Below are positions 47,402 to 55,333 of a stretch of 64,000 bases of DNA, in pieces (within the stretch, counting starts at the first letter, position 1; each line of letters opens with the position of its first letter). A model generated the notes under the pieces. That model saw only the letters and a list, made by a program, of their open reading frames with translations, did not search any database and was not told where the DNA came from. A program made the position numbers and the translations under genes. Source of the DNA: Verrucomicrobiota bacterium (lineage in GTDB: Bacteria > Verrucomicrobiota > Verrucomicrobiia > Limisphaerales > UBA1319); contig JAKLHY010000011.1 of the NCBI GenBank assembly GCA_022709905.1, positions 1 through 64,000 on the forward strand, written 5' to 3'.

Positions 47402-47671
47402 ATGGCCAAGGCTGAAATTGGATGGACCCGGAAAAACGCGGAGGGCATCAAAATCGATGTTTATGCCCGCCGGGTCGGGGATCAATGGCTTTTTTACCAA
47501 CGGGAACGGCGCTATGACCGATGGGAAATAATGGAGAATCCGCCCGGTGAGGATTGGATGATCTTGCTGGAAGCGGTGGAACGTCGGCTGGCCCGCAAGC
47601 TAGTGCGACCGGAGGAGGTGATTCGGTTGCGCAAATGGATCAGCGAACGGTTTCCTGATCTTTTACCTTGA
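47402..47671 (+). CDS. Small conserved-looking protein, unknown
   Basis: 89 residues starting 3 bp after the ispF stop, so co-transcribed. It reads RVGDQWLFYQRERRYDRWEI, MENPPGEDWMILLEAVERRL and LRKWISERFPDLLP, rich in Arg and Trp and probably a compact alpha/beta protein. No signal peptide or membrane segment. I do not recognise a family. Confidence 0.7.
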   Translation: MAKAEIGWTRKNAEGIKIDVYARRVGDQWLFYQRERRYDRWEIMENPPGEDWMILLEAVERRLARKLVRPEEVIRLRKWISERFPDLLP

Positions 47672-47817
47672 TGGGGAGTTCGGCAGAAATTGCTTGGTCA
47701 TCCACTGTTTTGGCGGTACAGTACTGGCCACGAAAGGTTGTAGGCGAAATATCCGGAGTTACTCGCGATCTTTATAACTTTCATTCGTGCCTGTTTGGGG
47801 CGCATTGATAAAGGCTT

Positions 47818-49170
47818 ATGAGTGCAAAGATCATGGTTGTGGACGACGATGCCGACGTTCGGGAGATGGTGGCGGCGATGCTGCGTCGGGACCAGCACGA
47901 GGTGATTCCAGTCGAGGACGGCGCCAATCTCAAGAACTGTCTGGGGGGATCGAGTCCCGATGTGGTGCTTCTGGATTTGAAATTGCCGGATGCCGATGGA
48001 TTGGAGCTTCTGCCGTTGATCAAGAAATCGTGGCCGGAAACGGAGGTGGTGGTGCTGACCGGTCATGCCACCTTGGAGGCGGCGGTGGAAGCCACCAAGC
48101 GGGGCGCCTATCACTTTCAGCAGAAACCTTTTGATCACAAAACGTTAAGTGTCGCTGTCGAGAAAGCCCTCGAACACAAATACCTGACGGAAGAGGCCAG
48201 TTCTCTCCGCCGGGCCCTCTCGAGCATCAGCGGCGGCGCCGCGCCGGTTTTCCAGAGCCCGGCCATGAAAGCTGTGGTGCGCACGGTGGAGCGCGTGGCG
48301 CCCAGCGACGTATCCATTCTGATCACGGGCGAAAGCGGGACAGGCAAGGAGGTCGTTGCCGACCTGGTGCATGCGCTGAGTCCCCGAAGCAAGGGGCCTT
48401 TTGTCAAAATCAATTGTGCGGCACTACCGCGGGAGCTGATCGAAAGCGAGCTTTTTGGATCGGTCAAGGGGGCCTACACGGGAGCCCAGGCGGATCGGGA
48501 GGGTCTTTTTCGCCAGGCGGAGGGGGGCACGCTGTTGCTCGACGAGTTATCCGAGATGCCCGCCGATACGCAAAGCAAGCTGCTGCGGGTCTTGCAGGAA
48601 AAAGAGGTTCGTCCGGTCGGCGGGCGATCCAGCTACAAGATGGATTGCCGAGTCATTGCGTCCACCAACCGGGCGGTCGAGGAGGCCTTGCGCGAAGGGC
48701 GATTGCGGGAGGATCTTTATTACCGGATCAGTGCGATCGCGGTTCATTTGCCCCCGCTGCGCGAACGGCGGGAAGATATTCTGCCATTGGCCATGGCGTT
48801 TCTAAAACGATTCGCGGCGCAGGCGGACCGGTTGATCAACGGATTCTCTTCCATGGCATCGGATCGCCTGCACAAATTCGATTGGCCGGGCAATGTCCGC
48901 CAATTGCAGAACGAGATCCAGCGCGCTGTCTTGATGTGCGAAGGCGGATCGATTGAGATTCATGATCTATCGCCGGCGATTGCCGCCGGCGAGGAGACGA
49001 CGTCGAATTTGACTTTGATGGAAGCGATGGAACGGAACACGATCGTCCAGATGCTCCGGGAGACTCAGGGGAACAAGCTCGAGACAGCCCGGCGTTTGGG
49101 GATTGGCCGTCAAACGCTTTATAACAAAATCAAGGCCTACTCGATCGAGAGTTTGAAGGATCGCGGTTAG
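47818..49170 (+). CDS. NtrC-family sigma-54-dependent response regulator
   Basis: 450 residues in three domains. The receiver ([18 protein letters not shown], phospho-Asp near residue 53 in [13 protein letters not shown]) is followed by an AAA+ domain ([15 protein letters not shown]alker [18 protein letters not shown] with a Tyr form of the GAFTGA loop, [12 protein letters not shown]alker B) and a Fis-type HTH ([20 protein letters not shown]) near residue 415. It should activate sigma-54 promoters. No cognate kinase is adjacent; the multi-PAS kinases are 8 kb away. The TPR gene follows after 77 bp. Confidence 0.94.
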   Translation: MSAKIMVVDDDADVREMVAAMLRRDQHEVIPVEDGANLKNCLGGSSPDVVLLDLKLPDADGLELLPLIKKSWPETEVVVLTGHATLEAAVEATKRGAYHFQQKPFDHKTLSVAVEKALEHKYLTEEASSLRRALSSISGGAAPVFQSPAMKAVVRTVERVAPSDVSILITGESGTGKEVVADLVHALSPRSKGPFVKINCAALPRELIESELFGSVKGAYTGAQADREGLFRQAEGGTLLLDELSEMPADTQSKLLRVLQEKEVRPVGGRSSYKMDCRVIASTNRAVEEALREGRLREDLYYRISAIAVHLPPLRERREDILPLAMAFLKRFAAQADRLINGFSSMASDRLHKFDWPGNVRQLQNEIQRAVLMCEGGSIEIHDLSPAIAAGEETTSNLTLMEAMERNTIVQMLRETQGNKLETARRLGIGRQTLYNKIKAYSIESLKDRG

Positions 49171-49247
49171 CAGGAACCGCGGCCTCGACTTTGTTGAGAG
49201 GTCATCCCCGAGACTGTAACAAGCCTGCGGGAGAGGGGAGGAATTCC

Positions 49248-52196
49248 ATGAACGCGCCTGAAATCAGAGGGTGGGATCGTCGTCGTGTCTTGATGATATC
49301 GGGAGGGTTGCTTTTGGCGGTTGTTATTATCGGCATCGCAGGCACCACGTTATTCTGGAACCTGCGGCAGGGGCGGAGGGCGGAGCGGTTGTATGCCTAT
49401 GGGGTTGAATGTTTAAAGAAAGGCGATCCGGTCAAGGGCTACAGTTTTCTGAAGGAAGCCTTGAAACGCTCCGGCCAGCGACCGGATTACCTGGAAGACG
49501 CGGCTCGTGCCGCTTTGGGGGCGGGTCAACCGCTCGAGGCCTTGTCACTGGCGCGCGAGGCCTGGCAATTGGGGCGGAAAAATGACACGTTGCTGCGCAT
49601 CATGGCAGTCGGTTCCCAGATTCAAGGCAGCACATTGAAGGGCCCCCAAGTGGAAAACATGTTACGCGAGCTGCCATCAGATCAGCAGACTCTCGAGCTG
49701 CAAGGAGATCTCAAGCTCTGGCTGGGACAGGTCCCGCTGGCTTTGGACCTCTGGCAGCAGGCGCTGGCAAAGAAACACATTCCCGCTTTGGCAAAAAAAA
49801 TTGCCGAGGGTTATCTGGCTCAGGACAAATCCAAGGAAGCCCAGGCCTTGCTCGAAAAACAACGGGATCAGCATCTGCTAGACGCCGAGGGTTACCTGGT
49901 ATTGGCGAGTGTCTACGCGTCGAATTACGACTTTGCCAAGGCATCCTTTACGGCGGGGGAAGCCATCCAGTTCGATCCGACGTTCGAACGAGCATCGCTT
50001 CAGCAAGCCGTTTACCTGGCATTCCAGGAGAAGCGGGTTGAGGCCCAGCGGATGCTGGCCGAACTGGAAAATCGTCCCGGCACCCCTCGCGAGCCGGCCG
50101 TAATCTGGCAAGGGCGCCTTTGGCAGGCTTACCTCTTGTGGAGGCAAAATCAGGCGGACGGCCTCCGGCAATTACAGGAGAGAATTGCCCAGGAGCCTCC
50201 GAGCTCGGCGCAAAAAGGCTGCCTTCAGTTCCTCGACGGATTGAGCCTGAAACTGAAGAATGACTCGAAGGCCCTGGACGCGTTCGTGAAAGCGCGCGAG
50301 CTCATCTCCAAACAACCGGTCATCGAATTGCTTTGCGCGATGGAAAGCCTTCAGGCCGGAAACGCGGCCGCGGCAATCGAATACTGCCAGCAGATCACCG
50401 GCATCGCGTCCCGATGGCCGCAAGTGCGGCTGACCTTGGCGCAAGCTCTGGCCCGGGACCAACAGGAGGAGGCCGCTATCAAAGTGCTTTATGACATGCA
50501 TCGCCGCAATATTTTCTCGCCACCATCGCTGGCCTTGTTCCGTGATCTGACGGCGAAGGCGGGGCTTACCGAAGCAGCCGCGGCATCTCAGGCCCTGCTC
50601 AACCGCTATGCCGGAAGCGGCGCCGAAGCCCAAATGAACCAGGTGTTATACCACCTTTTTCAAAGCGATTTGGGAAAGCCGGAAGAGATCCTGGACCGGC
50701 TGAACAACGCCCTTCCAGGCGAGTCACGCGCAAATCTCGATCCCGTCAAGGCCCTGTTGAAGGAAGGTAAATTCGAAGACGCTCTCAAGGCCGGCGAATC
50801 GGCCGGGATTCGCGAGGAAGTCCGGGCCGCCCTAACGGGATTTGCCCATCTCGGATTGAATCAATTCGATCACGCCGAGGCCGCATTCTCCAAAGCCGCG
50901 AACATCCTTCCGACTCCCGATCTCCTTCTGCAATACGCAATGGTCCTCGTCCGGAACGGAAAACTGCCCGAGGCCAAACAGCAGTTCGAGAAAGTCATCC
51001 AATCTGCATCCAATCAGGCCAACGCCCGGGCGGGCCTTGCCTGGATCGCTTTGCGTCAGAACCGGCGCGATGAATTTCTTCAACAAGCAGAGGCGGCCAT
51101 AAAGGCCCGGCCAGAGCTGGTTTTGCCCTGCTTTCTGAAGGCGGTGAACCAACTTCGAACTGGAAACCTGCCGGAAGCCGAGCAGCTCTGTGATCAGCTC
51201 CTGAAAAACCAACCGGGCCAGCGGGATGTCAGGCAATTACGCGCCGCGATACTCGCCTTGCGGGGCCGTTTGCCGGAGGCGGAACAGGATCTGCTGGCGG
51301 TCTTTAAGCAATCGCCCTCGGCGGATATCCAGTTCCATCTGGCGCGTCTTTACATGGCCCAGGGAAAAGGCGAATCCGCCCTCGATCTTCTGGAAAAGCC
51401 CGTTTCTGGAGATTCAACTGCAACGACCCAAATTCGGATGCTGCTCCGTTTTCAGGCCATGCTATTGCTGAAGAAGTTTCCCGACGCGGAACAGTTGCTT
51501 GCTGAAATGAAGTCCACGATGCGGCCCGGTCCGTATGCGATTGCCGCCGCCGCCCTGGAAGATGCCCAAGGCCGCACGGACGCCGCAATCAGCCTGCTCA
51601 AGGACCAACTGCAGGATCGGGAAGCGGCATTTCAATGGGCCGTCTTGCTGCTGCGCCAAGGAAAAGAGCAGGCCGTGTGGGAAAACCTGCGACAACATGC
51701 CCTGTCCCTGAACCAATGGACAGCCCTGGCCAACTTGGCCGAGAAAAGCGAGCTCTATCCCTTGGCGGGCCGGTTCTACGAGCAAGCCCTTAAACTGAAT
51801 CCGTCCAACGCCATGGTGCTCAACAACTGGGCCTGGACGGCCATCCAGACGCCGGGTTTTGACACAAACGCAGTTGTCGCGGCAAGCCGCCGAGCCCTGA
51901 ATGCCATGCCGGGAAGCGTGGCCATCCTGGATACCTACTCCGAAGCTCTGCTTCGATCGGGCCAGTGGAAAACGTGCGTGGAGGTGCTCGATGCCCATGC
52001 CTCAATCGTCAACACCAACACCCTGTTACTCTGCGTATTGGGCCAGGCTCATGACGCCCTCCGGGACCGGCGTCAGGCGATCGCCGCCTTTGAAAAATGC
52101 CTGGCTGAGGGCGGTTCTCGGACGAATTGGGCTCCCCGGCTGTCGCGTCTTCAGATTGAAGACCGCATCCGTCAATTGAAACAGGAAGTTCAGTAG
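49248..52196 (+). CDS. Large membrane-anchored TPR protein
   Basis: 982 residues from the ATG at 49248, preceded by the strong ribosome site GGGGAGG. One transmembrane helix near residues 15-37 (LMISGGLLLAVVIIGIAGTT) anchors an otherwise all-helical protein made of about 20 tetratricopeptide-like repeats (GYSFLKEALKRSGQRPDYLE, NARAGLAWIALRQNRRDEF, NPSNAMVLNNWAWTAIQTPG near the end). It resembles the PEP-CTERM/exopolysaccharide-type TPR scaffold proteins, but no exosortase or EPS genes are in the window. Likely a periplasmic assembly scaffold. Confidence 0.8.
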   Translation: MNAPEIRGWDRRRVLMISGGLLLAVVIIGIAGTTLFWNLRQGRRAERLYAYGVECLKKGDPVKGYSFLKEALKRSGQRPDYLEDAARAALGAGQPLEALSLAREAWQLGRKNDTLLRIMAVGSQIQGSTLKGPQVENMLRELPSDQQTLELQGDLKLWLGQVPLALDLWQQALAKKHIPALAKKIAEGYLAQDKSKEAQALLEKQRDQHLLDAEGYLVLASVYASNYDFAKASFTAGEAIQFDPTFERASLQQAVYLAFQEKRVEAQRMLAELENRPGTPREPAVIWQGRLWQAYLLWRQNQADGLRQLQERIAQEPPSSAQKGCLQFLDGLSLKLKNDSKALDAFVKARELISKQPVIELLCAMESLQAGNAAAAIEYCQQITGIASRWPQVRLTLAQALARDQQEEAAIKVLYDMHRRNIFSPPSLALFRDLTAKAGLTEAAAASQALLNRYAGSGAEAQMNQVLYHLFQSDLGKPEEILDRLNNALPGESRANLDPVKALLKEGKFEDALKAGESAGIREEVRAALTGFAHLGLNQFDHAEAAFSKAANILPTPDLLLQYAMVLVRNGKLPEAKQQFEKVIQSASNQANARAGLAWIALRQNRRDEFLQQAEAAIKARPELVLPCFLKAVNQLRTGNLPEAEQLCDQLLKNQPGQRDVRQLRAAILALRGRLPEAEQDLLAVFKQSPSADIQFHLARLYMAQGKGESALDLLEKPVSGDSTATTQIRMLLRFQAMLLLKKFPDAEQLLAEMKSTMRPGPYAIAAAALEDAQGRTDAAISLLKDQLQDREAAFQWAVLLLRQGKEQAVWENLRQHALSLNQWTALANLAEKSELYPLAGRFYEQALKLNPSNAMVLNNWAWTAIQTPGFDTNAVVAASRRALNAMPGSVAILDTYSEALLRSGQWKTCVEVLDAHASIVNTNTLLLCVLGQAHDALRDRRQAIAAFEKCLAEGGSRTNWAPRLSRLQIEDRIRQLKQEVQ

Positions 52197-52343
52197 TCAT
52201 CCCCTGCCTGCCGAGGCTTTTGGGCTTGGGACATCCTGAAGGGTGAACACCGAACCGTCGTCTTCTGCCCGCCGGGGCTTTTGGCTCGAAATGCGCTTGA
52301 CTTGGTTTTCAGCCCTGCGCAGTCTCGCAAGCGCTTTGATTTC

Positions 52344-53018
52344 ATGAGTTTGACTGAGTTGGCAAAGTCCCTGCCTGAGGAGGCGTTCCTGGGCATCGGT
52401 TGTGGCATCCAGTGGTTGGTATACACCTGCTTGCTCTGGATTATGATCAAGCTGCAAGGGATGAACTCGCGTCCGCTCGGTCTCCTGTTGAGTTCGGGAG
52501 TGGCTGTTGGAGTTGGTTTGATTCCAGTGGTCGGCCCTTACCTGTCTTCTGTGGTTTTGCTGTTCATGCTGCGCAAACTGACCGGAGCCGCCATTATACC
52601 GGACGTGGTTTTTACGGTGGTAATCGCGGGCGCTTTAATGTTCTGTTTCAATCTGTTTTTGCTGGGCTCGATCATGGGCCAGCTGCGTCCTCCGGAACTG
52701 GAGGCCAGTCTGATGGAAAAGAGCTCCGAGACAGCGGAGGCCTCGACGGAAAAGGCAAAACCCGCCGCGCGCGCGCAACCGGTCAAGAAGATCGATATCA
52801 GCCCGCTAGCCATTAAAGGCGTCATGGTCATGGGCAAACGGTCTGTCGCGATGATTGTCTGGGATGCCAGCGTGCACAACCTGGGAGTGGGCGAAACCAT
52901 ATCGGTGGATACCGCCGAGGGATCCGTTCCCCTGCGGTGCGAGGCCATTGCCCCCGGCAAGGTGACGGTGGTCCTTGGCGATTCCCAACAGGTCACTCTT
53001 GATCTCGAGACCCGGTGA
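52344..53018 (+). CDS. Inner-membrane protein with a C-terminal periplasmic or cytoplasmic domain, unknown
   Basis: 224 residues from MSLTELAKSLPEEAF; upstream codons to 52281 overlap no signal. Three hydrophobic helices lie in the first 115 residues (about 17-34, 44-71 and 85-108). A charged Ala/Lys linker (SSETAEASTEKAKPAARAQP) leads to a small beta-rich domain (KGVMVMGKRSVAMIVWDASV, VSVDTAEG-like turn, GKVTVVLGDSQQVTLDL). No family recognised. Position suggests a link to the TPR protein upstream. Confidence 0.7.
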   Translation: MSLTELAKSLPEEAFLGIGCGIQWLVYTCLLWIMIKLQGMNSRPLGLLLSSGVAVGVGLIPVVGPYLSSVVLLFMLRKLTGAAIIPDVVFTVVIAGALMFCFNLFLLGSIMGQLRPPELEASLMEKSSETAEASTEKAKPAARAQPVKKIDISPLAIKGVMVMGKRSVAMIVWDASVHNLGVGETISVDTAEGSVPLRCEAIAPGKVTVVLGDSQQVTLDLETR

Positions 53019-53028
53019 GCGCTCGAAA

Positions 53029-54648
53029 TCAGGAGGGATTCGGCTCGGGTTTCGGGGCTTCTTCGGCCTGCGTCCGATAGCTGGCCACCACCCATTCACT
53101 CAAGACCTTGTCAGGCGCCTCGACAGCGTCCGCGTCCAACACAAATTCCTCCTGGCGGGTGTTCTGGGCGATCAGTTTCAGGCCAAACTGGTAATCCTTG
53201 AAGCGTTCGGCGCAGAGATCGCGAACCGGCTTGGAGAATTCCAAAGCCAGTGCTACCAGGCGATCAGCGGCGGCCTCGGTGAATCGGATTTTCAGCCCGT
53301 GGATTTCCCGGAAACGGCTGGCATATTCATGCACTAGCTGCCGGGCAACCAACTGTTCTTCGCTCCGGTGTTCGGCCAAGAGCTGAGGTAGCGCGCGCGC
53401 CGGATGATCGACCACCTCCCGAGTCACGACGAAGCGCCGCACACTGGTGGACGGGAGTTCGAACTTGAAATCGCGAAACACACGCTCGCACACGGTCATC
53501 AATCCACGGGCGCCCGTCTGTTCCTCGGCGGCCAGCTCGGCGATGCGCCGCAGGCCCTCGTCCTGAAACAACACCTCGATGCCATAGGCGGCGAAGGCCT
53601 GTTCATACTGCCGAATGATGCTGCCTTCCGATGTCTTCAGGATGTTGAAAAGGTCATCCACCTTCAACGGATGGCACACCACCCGCACTGGCAGTCGCCC
53701 GATGAACTCAGGCTCGAAGCCGAACTCGATAAAATCCTTCGTTTGCGCTTGTTCCAGGATCCCGGTGGCCGAGTCATCGCCCGGAGGACGGGAGGCAAAA
53801 CCGATGGTCGCCTGATGCAACCGGCGGCGGACGATCTTTTCCAGGCCATCAAAGGCCCCGCTGACGATGAACAGAATGTGGCGGGTGTTGACCACGCTGG
53901 GAGCTTTCCGGCCGGTCTGGCTCATGTCCATGACCGCCTGAATCTGGCTGACAATATCGTGCGGCGCCCGCGCTGGCACATCGGTGTCCTCCATCAGCTT
54001 CAGCAAATTCGTCTGCACGCCCCGCCCGCTGACATCCCGTCCTGTGGCATTGCTGGAGGCGGCGATCTTGTCGATTTCGTCGATGTAAATGATGCCGTAT
54101 TGGGCCTTCTTGATATCTCCGTTGGCTCGGCGGACCAGATCCCGCACCAAGTCCTCGACATCGCCTCCCACATAACCGGTCTCGGAGAATTTCGTGGCGT
54201 CGGCCTTGACGAACGGAACTCCGATCAGATCGGCCAGGCTGCGGATCAGGTAAGTCTTCCCCACGCCGGTCGGCCCCAGCAGAATAATGTTTTGTTTGGT
54301 GTAATTGGGCTGTTCCTTGCCGTCGAAGGCGGCGTGAACATGGTGGTAATGATCGCACAACGCCACACTCAGCACTTTCTTGGCCTCCTCCTGCTTGATC
54401 ACGAAATGATCCAGGTGCTCCTTGACCTCGCGCGGGGTGCGATGAAACTCGAACCCGGAGTCCTTCACCTCGGCCTTAGGCTCTTCGGGAGGCGGCTCCG
54501 GACTGGGCTGCGGCGCCGCGCCCAGGGGGGATCCGGGAAAATGCTGGCGCATCAGCTGCGACATCTGCCGTTGAAATTCCTCGAACGATGGCGGCCCATT
54601 TTTCCATACCGATTGCATGACCGAACAAGCTGATGCCAACCGCTCCAT
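53029..54648 (-). CDS. ClpX-like AAA+ unfoldase without the zinc-binding domain
   Basis: 539 residues. Where ClpX has its N-terminal zinc domain, this protein has a short Pro/Glu-rich segment (residues 25-60). The AAA+ core has ILLGPTGVGKTYLIRSLADL (Walker A), a ClpX-type pore loop in SETGYVGGDVEDLVRDL, IIYIDEIDKI (Walker B) and sensor residues TGARGLMTVCERVF. ATIGFAS retains the IGF tripeptide that contacts ClpP. A C-terminal extension of about 100 residues follows. No clpP is nearby. Could be a second, specialised ClpX; start could also be residue 11 (54618). Confidence 0.85.
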   Translation of the reverse strand: MERLASACSVMQSVWKNGPPSFEEFQRQMSQLMRQHFPGSPLGAAPQPSPEPPPEEPKAEVKDSGFEFHRTPREVKEHLDHFVIKQEEAKKVLSVALCDHYHHVHAAFDGKEQPNYTKQNIILLGPTGVGKTYLIRSLADLIGVPFVKADATKFSETGYVGGDVEDLVRDLVRRANGDIKKAQYGIIYIDEIDKIAASSNATGRDVSGRGVQTNLLKLMEDTDVPARAPHDIVSQIQAVMDMSQTGRKAPSVVNTRHILFIVSGAFDGLEKIVRRRLHQATIGFASRPPGDDSATGILEQAQTKDFIEFGFEPEFIGRLPVRVVCHPLKVDDLFNILKTSEGSIIRQYEQAFAAYGIEVLFQDEGLRRIAELAAEEQTGARGLMTVCERVFRDFKFELPSTSVRRFVVTREVVDHPARALPQLLAEHRSEEQLVARQLVHEYASRFREIHGLKIRFTEAAADRLVALALEFSKPVRDLCAERFKDYQFGLKLIAQNTRQEEFVLDADAVEAPDKVLSEWVVASYRTQAEEAPKPEPNPS

Positions 54649-54768
54649 CCGTCAATGGGTTTCGGAAAGCCAAAAACCCCGCATGAAAAAACTTAACCGC
54701 TAATAAAAGCTCATGAACACTAATCAAGGCAGGCCAAATAGGAAGGACCCGCAGGGTATGGTACTTCG

Positions 54769-54960
54769 ATGGAGTGTCTGAGATCCTGCGACAACCGGCG
54801 CTGCGGGATAAGTCCGCACGGCAGCCGGTCGAGTGGCTTTCGCTCCGGATCCGGGAACGATCGGCTTGCGGAATTCATTCTGCAGAGCGATTCAGCCAAC
54901 AGGATACCCCCAGTGTCATTCATGTTCATTCGCATCGGTTGGCAGTTGGCGATGGAATAA
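54769..54960 (+). CDS. Doubtful 63-residue ORF ending at a terminator hairpin
   Basis: Reads MECLRSCDNRRC, then SGSGNDRLAEFILQSDSANR and VSFMFIRIGWQLAME, with its TAA touching the hairpin at 54960. No family, signal or clear ribosome site. The coincidence with the terminator makes it worth noting, but it may be chance or the tail of a decayed gene. Confidence 0.25.
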   Translation: MECLRSCDNRRCGISPHGSRSSGFRSGSGNDRLAEFILQSDSANRIPPVSFMFIRIGWQLAME

Positions 54961-54990
54961 GCCTGGAGCGGGGGGATTCCGCTCCAGGCT
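54960..54990. terminator. Strong hairpin, 12-bp perfect stem
   Basis: AGCCTGGAGCGG (54960-54971) and CCGCTCCAGGCT (54979-54990) form a perfect 12-bp stem with a 7-base loop. No T-run follows on either strand, so it may be a bidirectional, Rho-assisted or stem-only terminator serving the convergent or adjacent transcripts. Confidence 0.5.
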
Positions 54991-55027
54991 GGGACGCGCC
55001 GAGGGGGGTTGGGGAATGAAGACGCTA

Positions 55028-55301
55028 GTGTGGTGTTTGCGAAATACGATGCATTCTGTTGCGCCCAAAATGGCCCGATGACGAGGCACGCGGAGGGCGC
55101 ATCCCCTTCGTGGGGCTGTAACCGACGCGTAACGAAGTCAGCGGGCCATTTTCGGCGCAACCCTCGGGGCGGCCGTTCTTTTGGCCAGGCACTTCGTTGC
55201 GCCTCCCTTACAGATCCATTCCGGATATGCGCGGTCGGCACGCCTCGCTCCTGACCAAAACTCCTGGCCGCAGAATGCAGCGTATTTCGCAAACACCACA
55301 C
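55028..55301. mobile_element. Structured terminal-inverted-repeat element B (274 bp)
   Basis: 31-bp terminal inverted repeats with one mismatch (55028-55058, 55271-55301; outer ends GTGTGGTGTTTG and CAAACACCACAC) are flanked by TA (55026-55027, 55302-55303). Internal pairings are TTGCGCC 55059-55065 with GGCGCAA 55154-55160, AAAATGGCCCG 55067-55077 with CGGGCCATTTT 55142-55152, CGGCC 55170-55174 with GGCCG 55266-55270, and TTTTGGCCAGG 55179-55189 with CCTGACCAAAA 55250-55260. It matches the layout of element A but most stem bases differ. It begins 32 bases downstream of the NrdJ stop, so it may also act as a transcription end. Confidence 0.8.
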
Positions 55302-55333
55302 TAGGATGCCATAGGAACGCCCGCCGCGTCTCA

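Larger units (their letters stand above)
54649..55027. other. Intergenic region between the ClpX-like gene and element B
   Basis: Holds the ClpX-like promoter side, a doubtful small ORF (54769-54960) and a strong hairpin (54960-54990). Nothing else identified. Confidence 0.4.

Noticed and set aside
53404..54633. Plus-strand frame of 409 codons over the ClpX-like gene
   Set aside because: Shadow of the AAA+ gene; composition is the mirror of the real frame.
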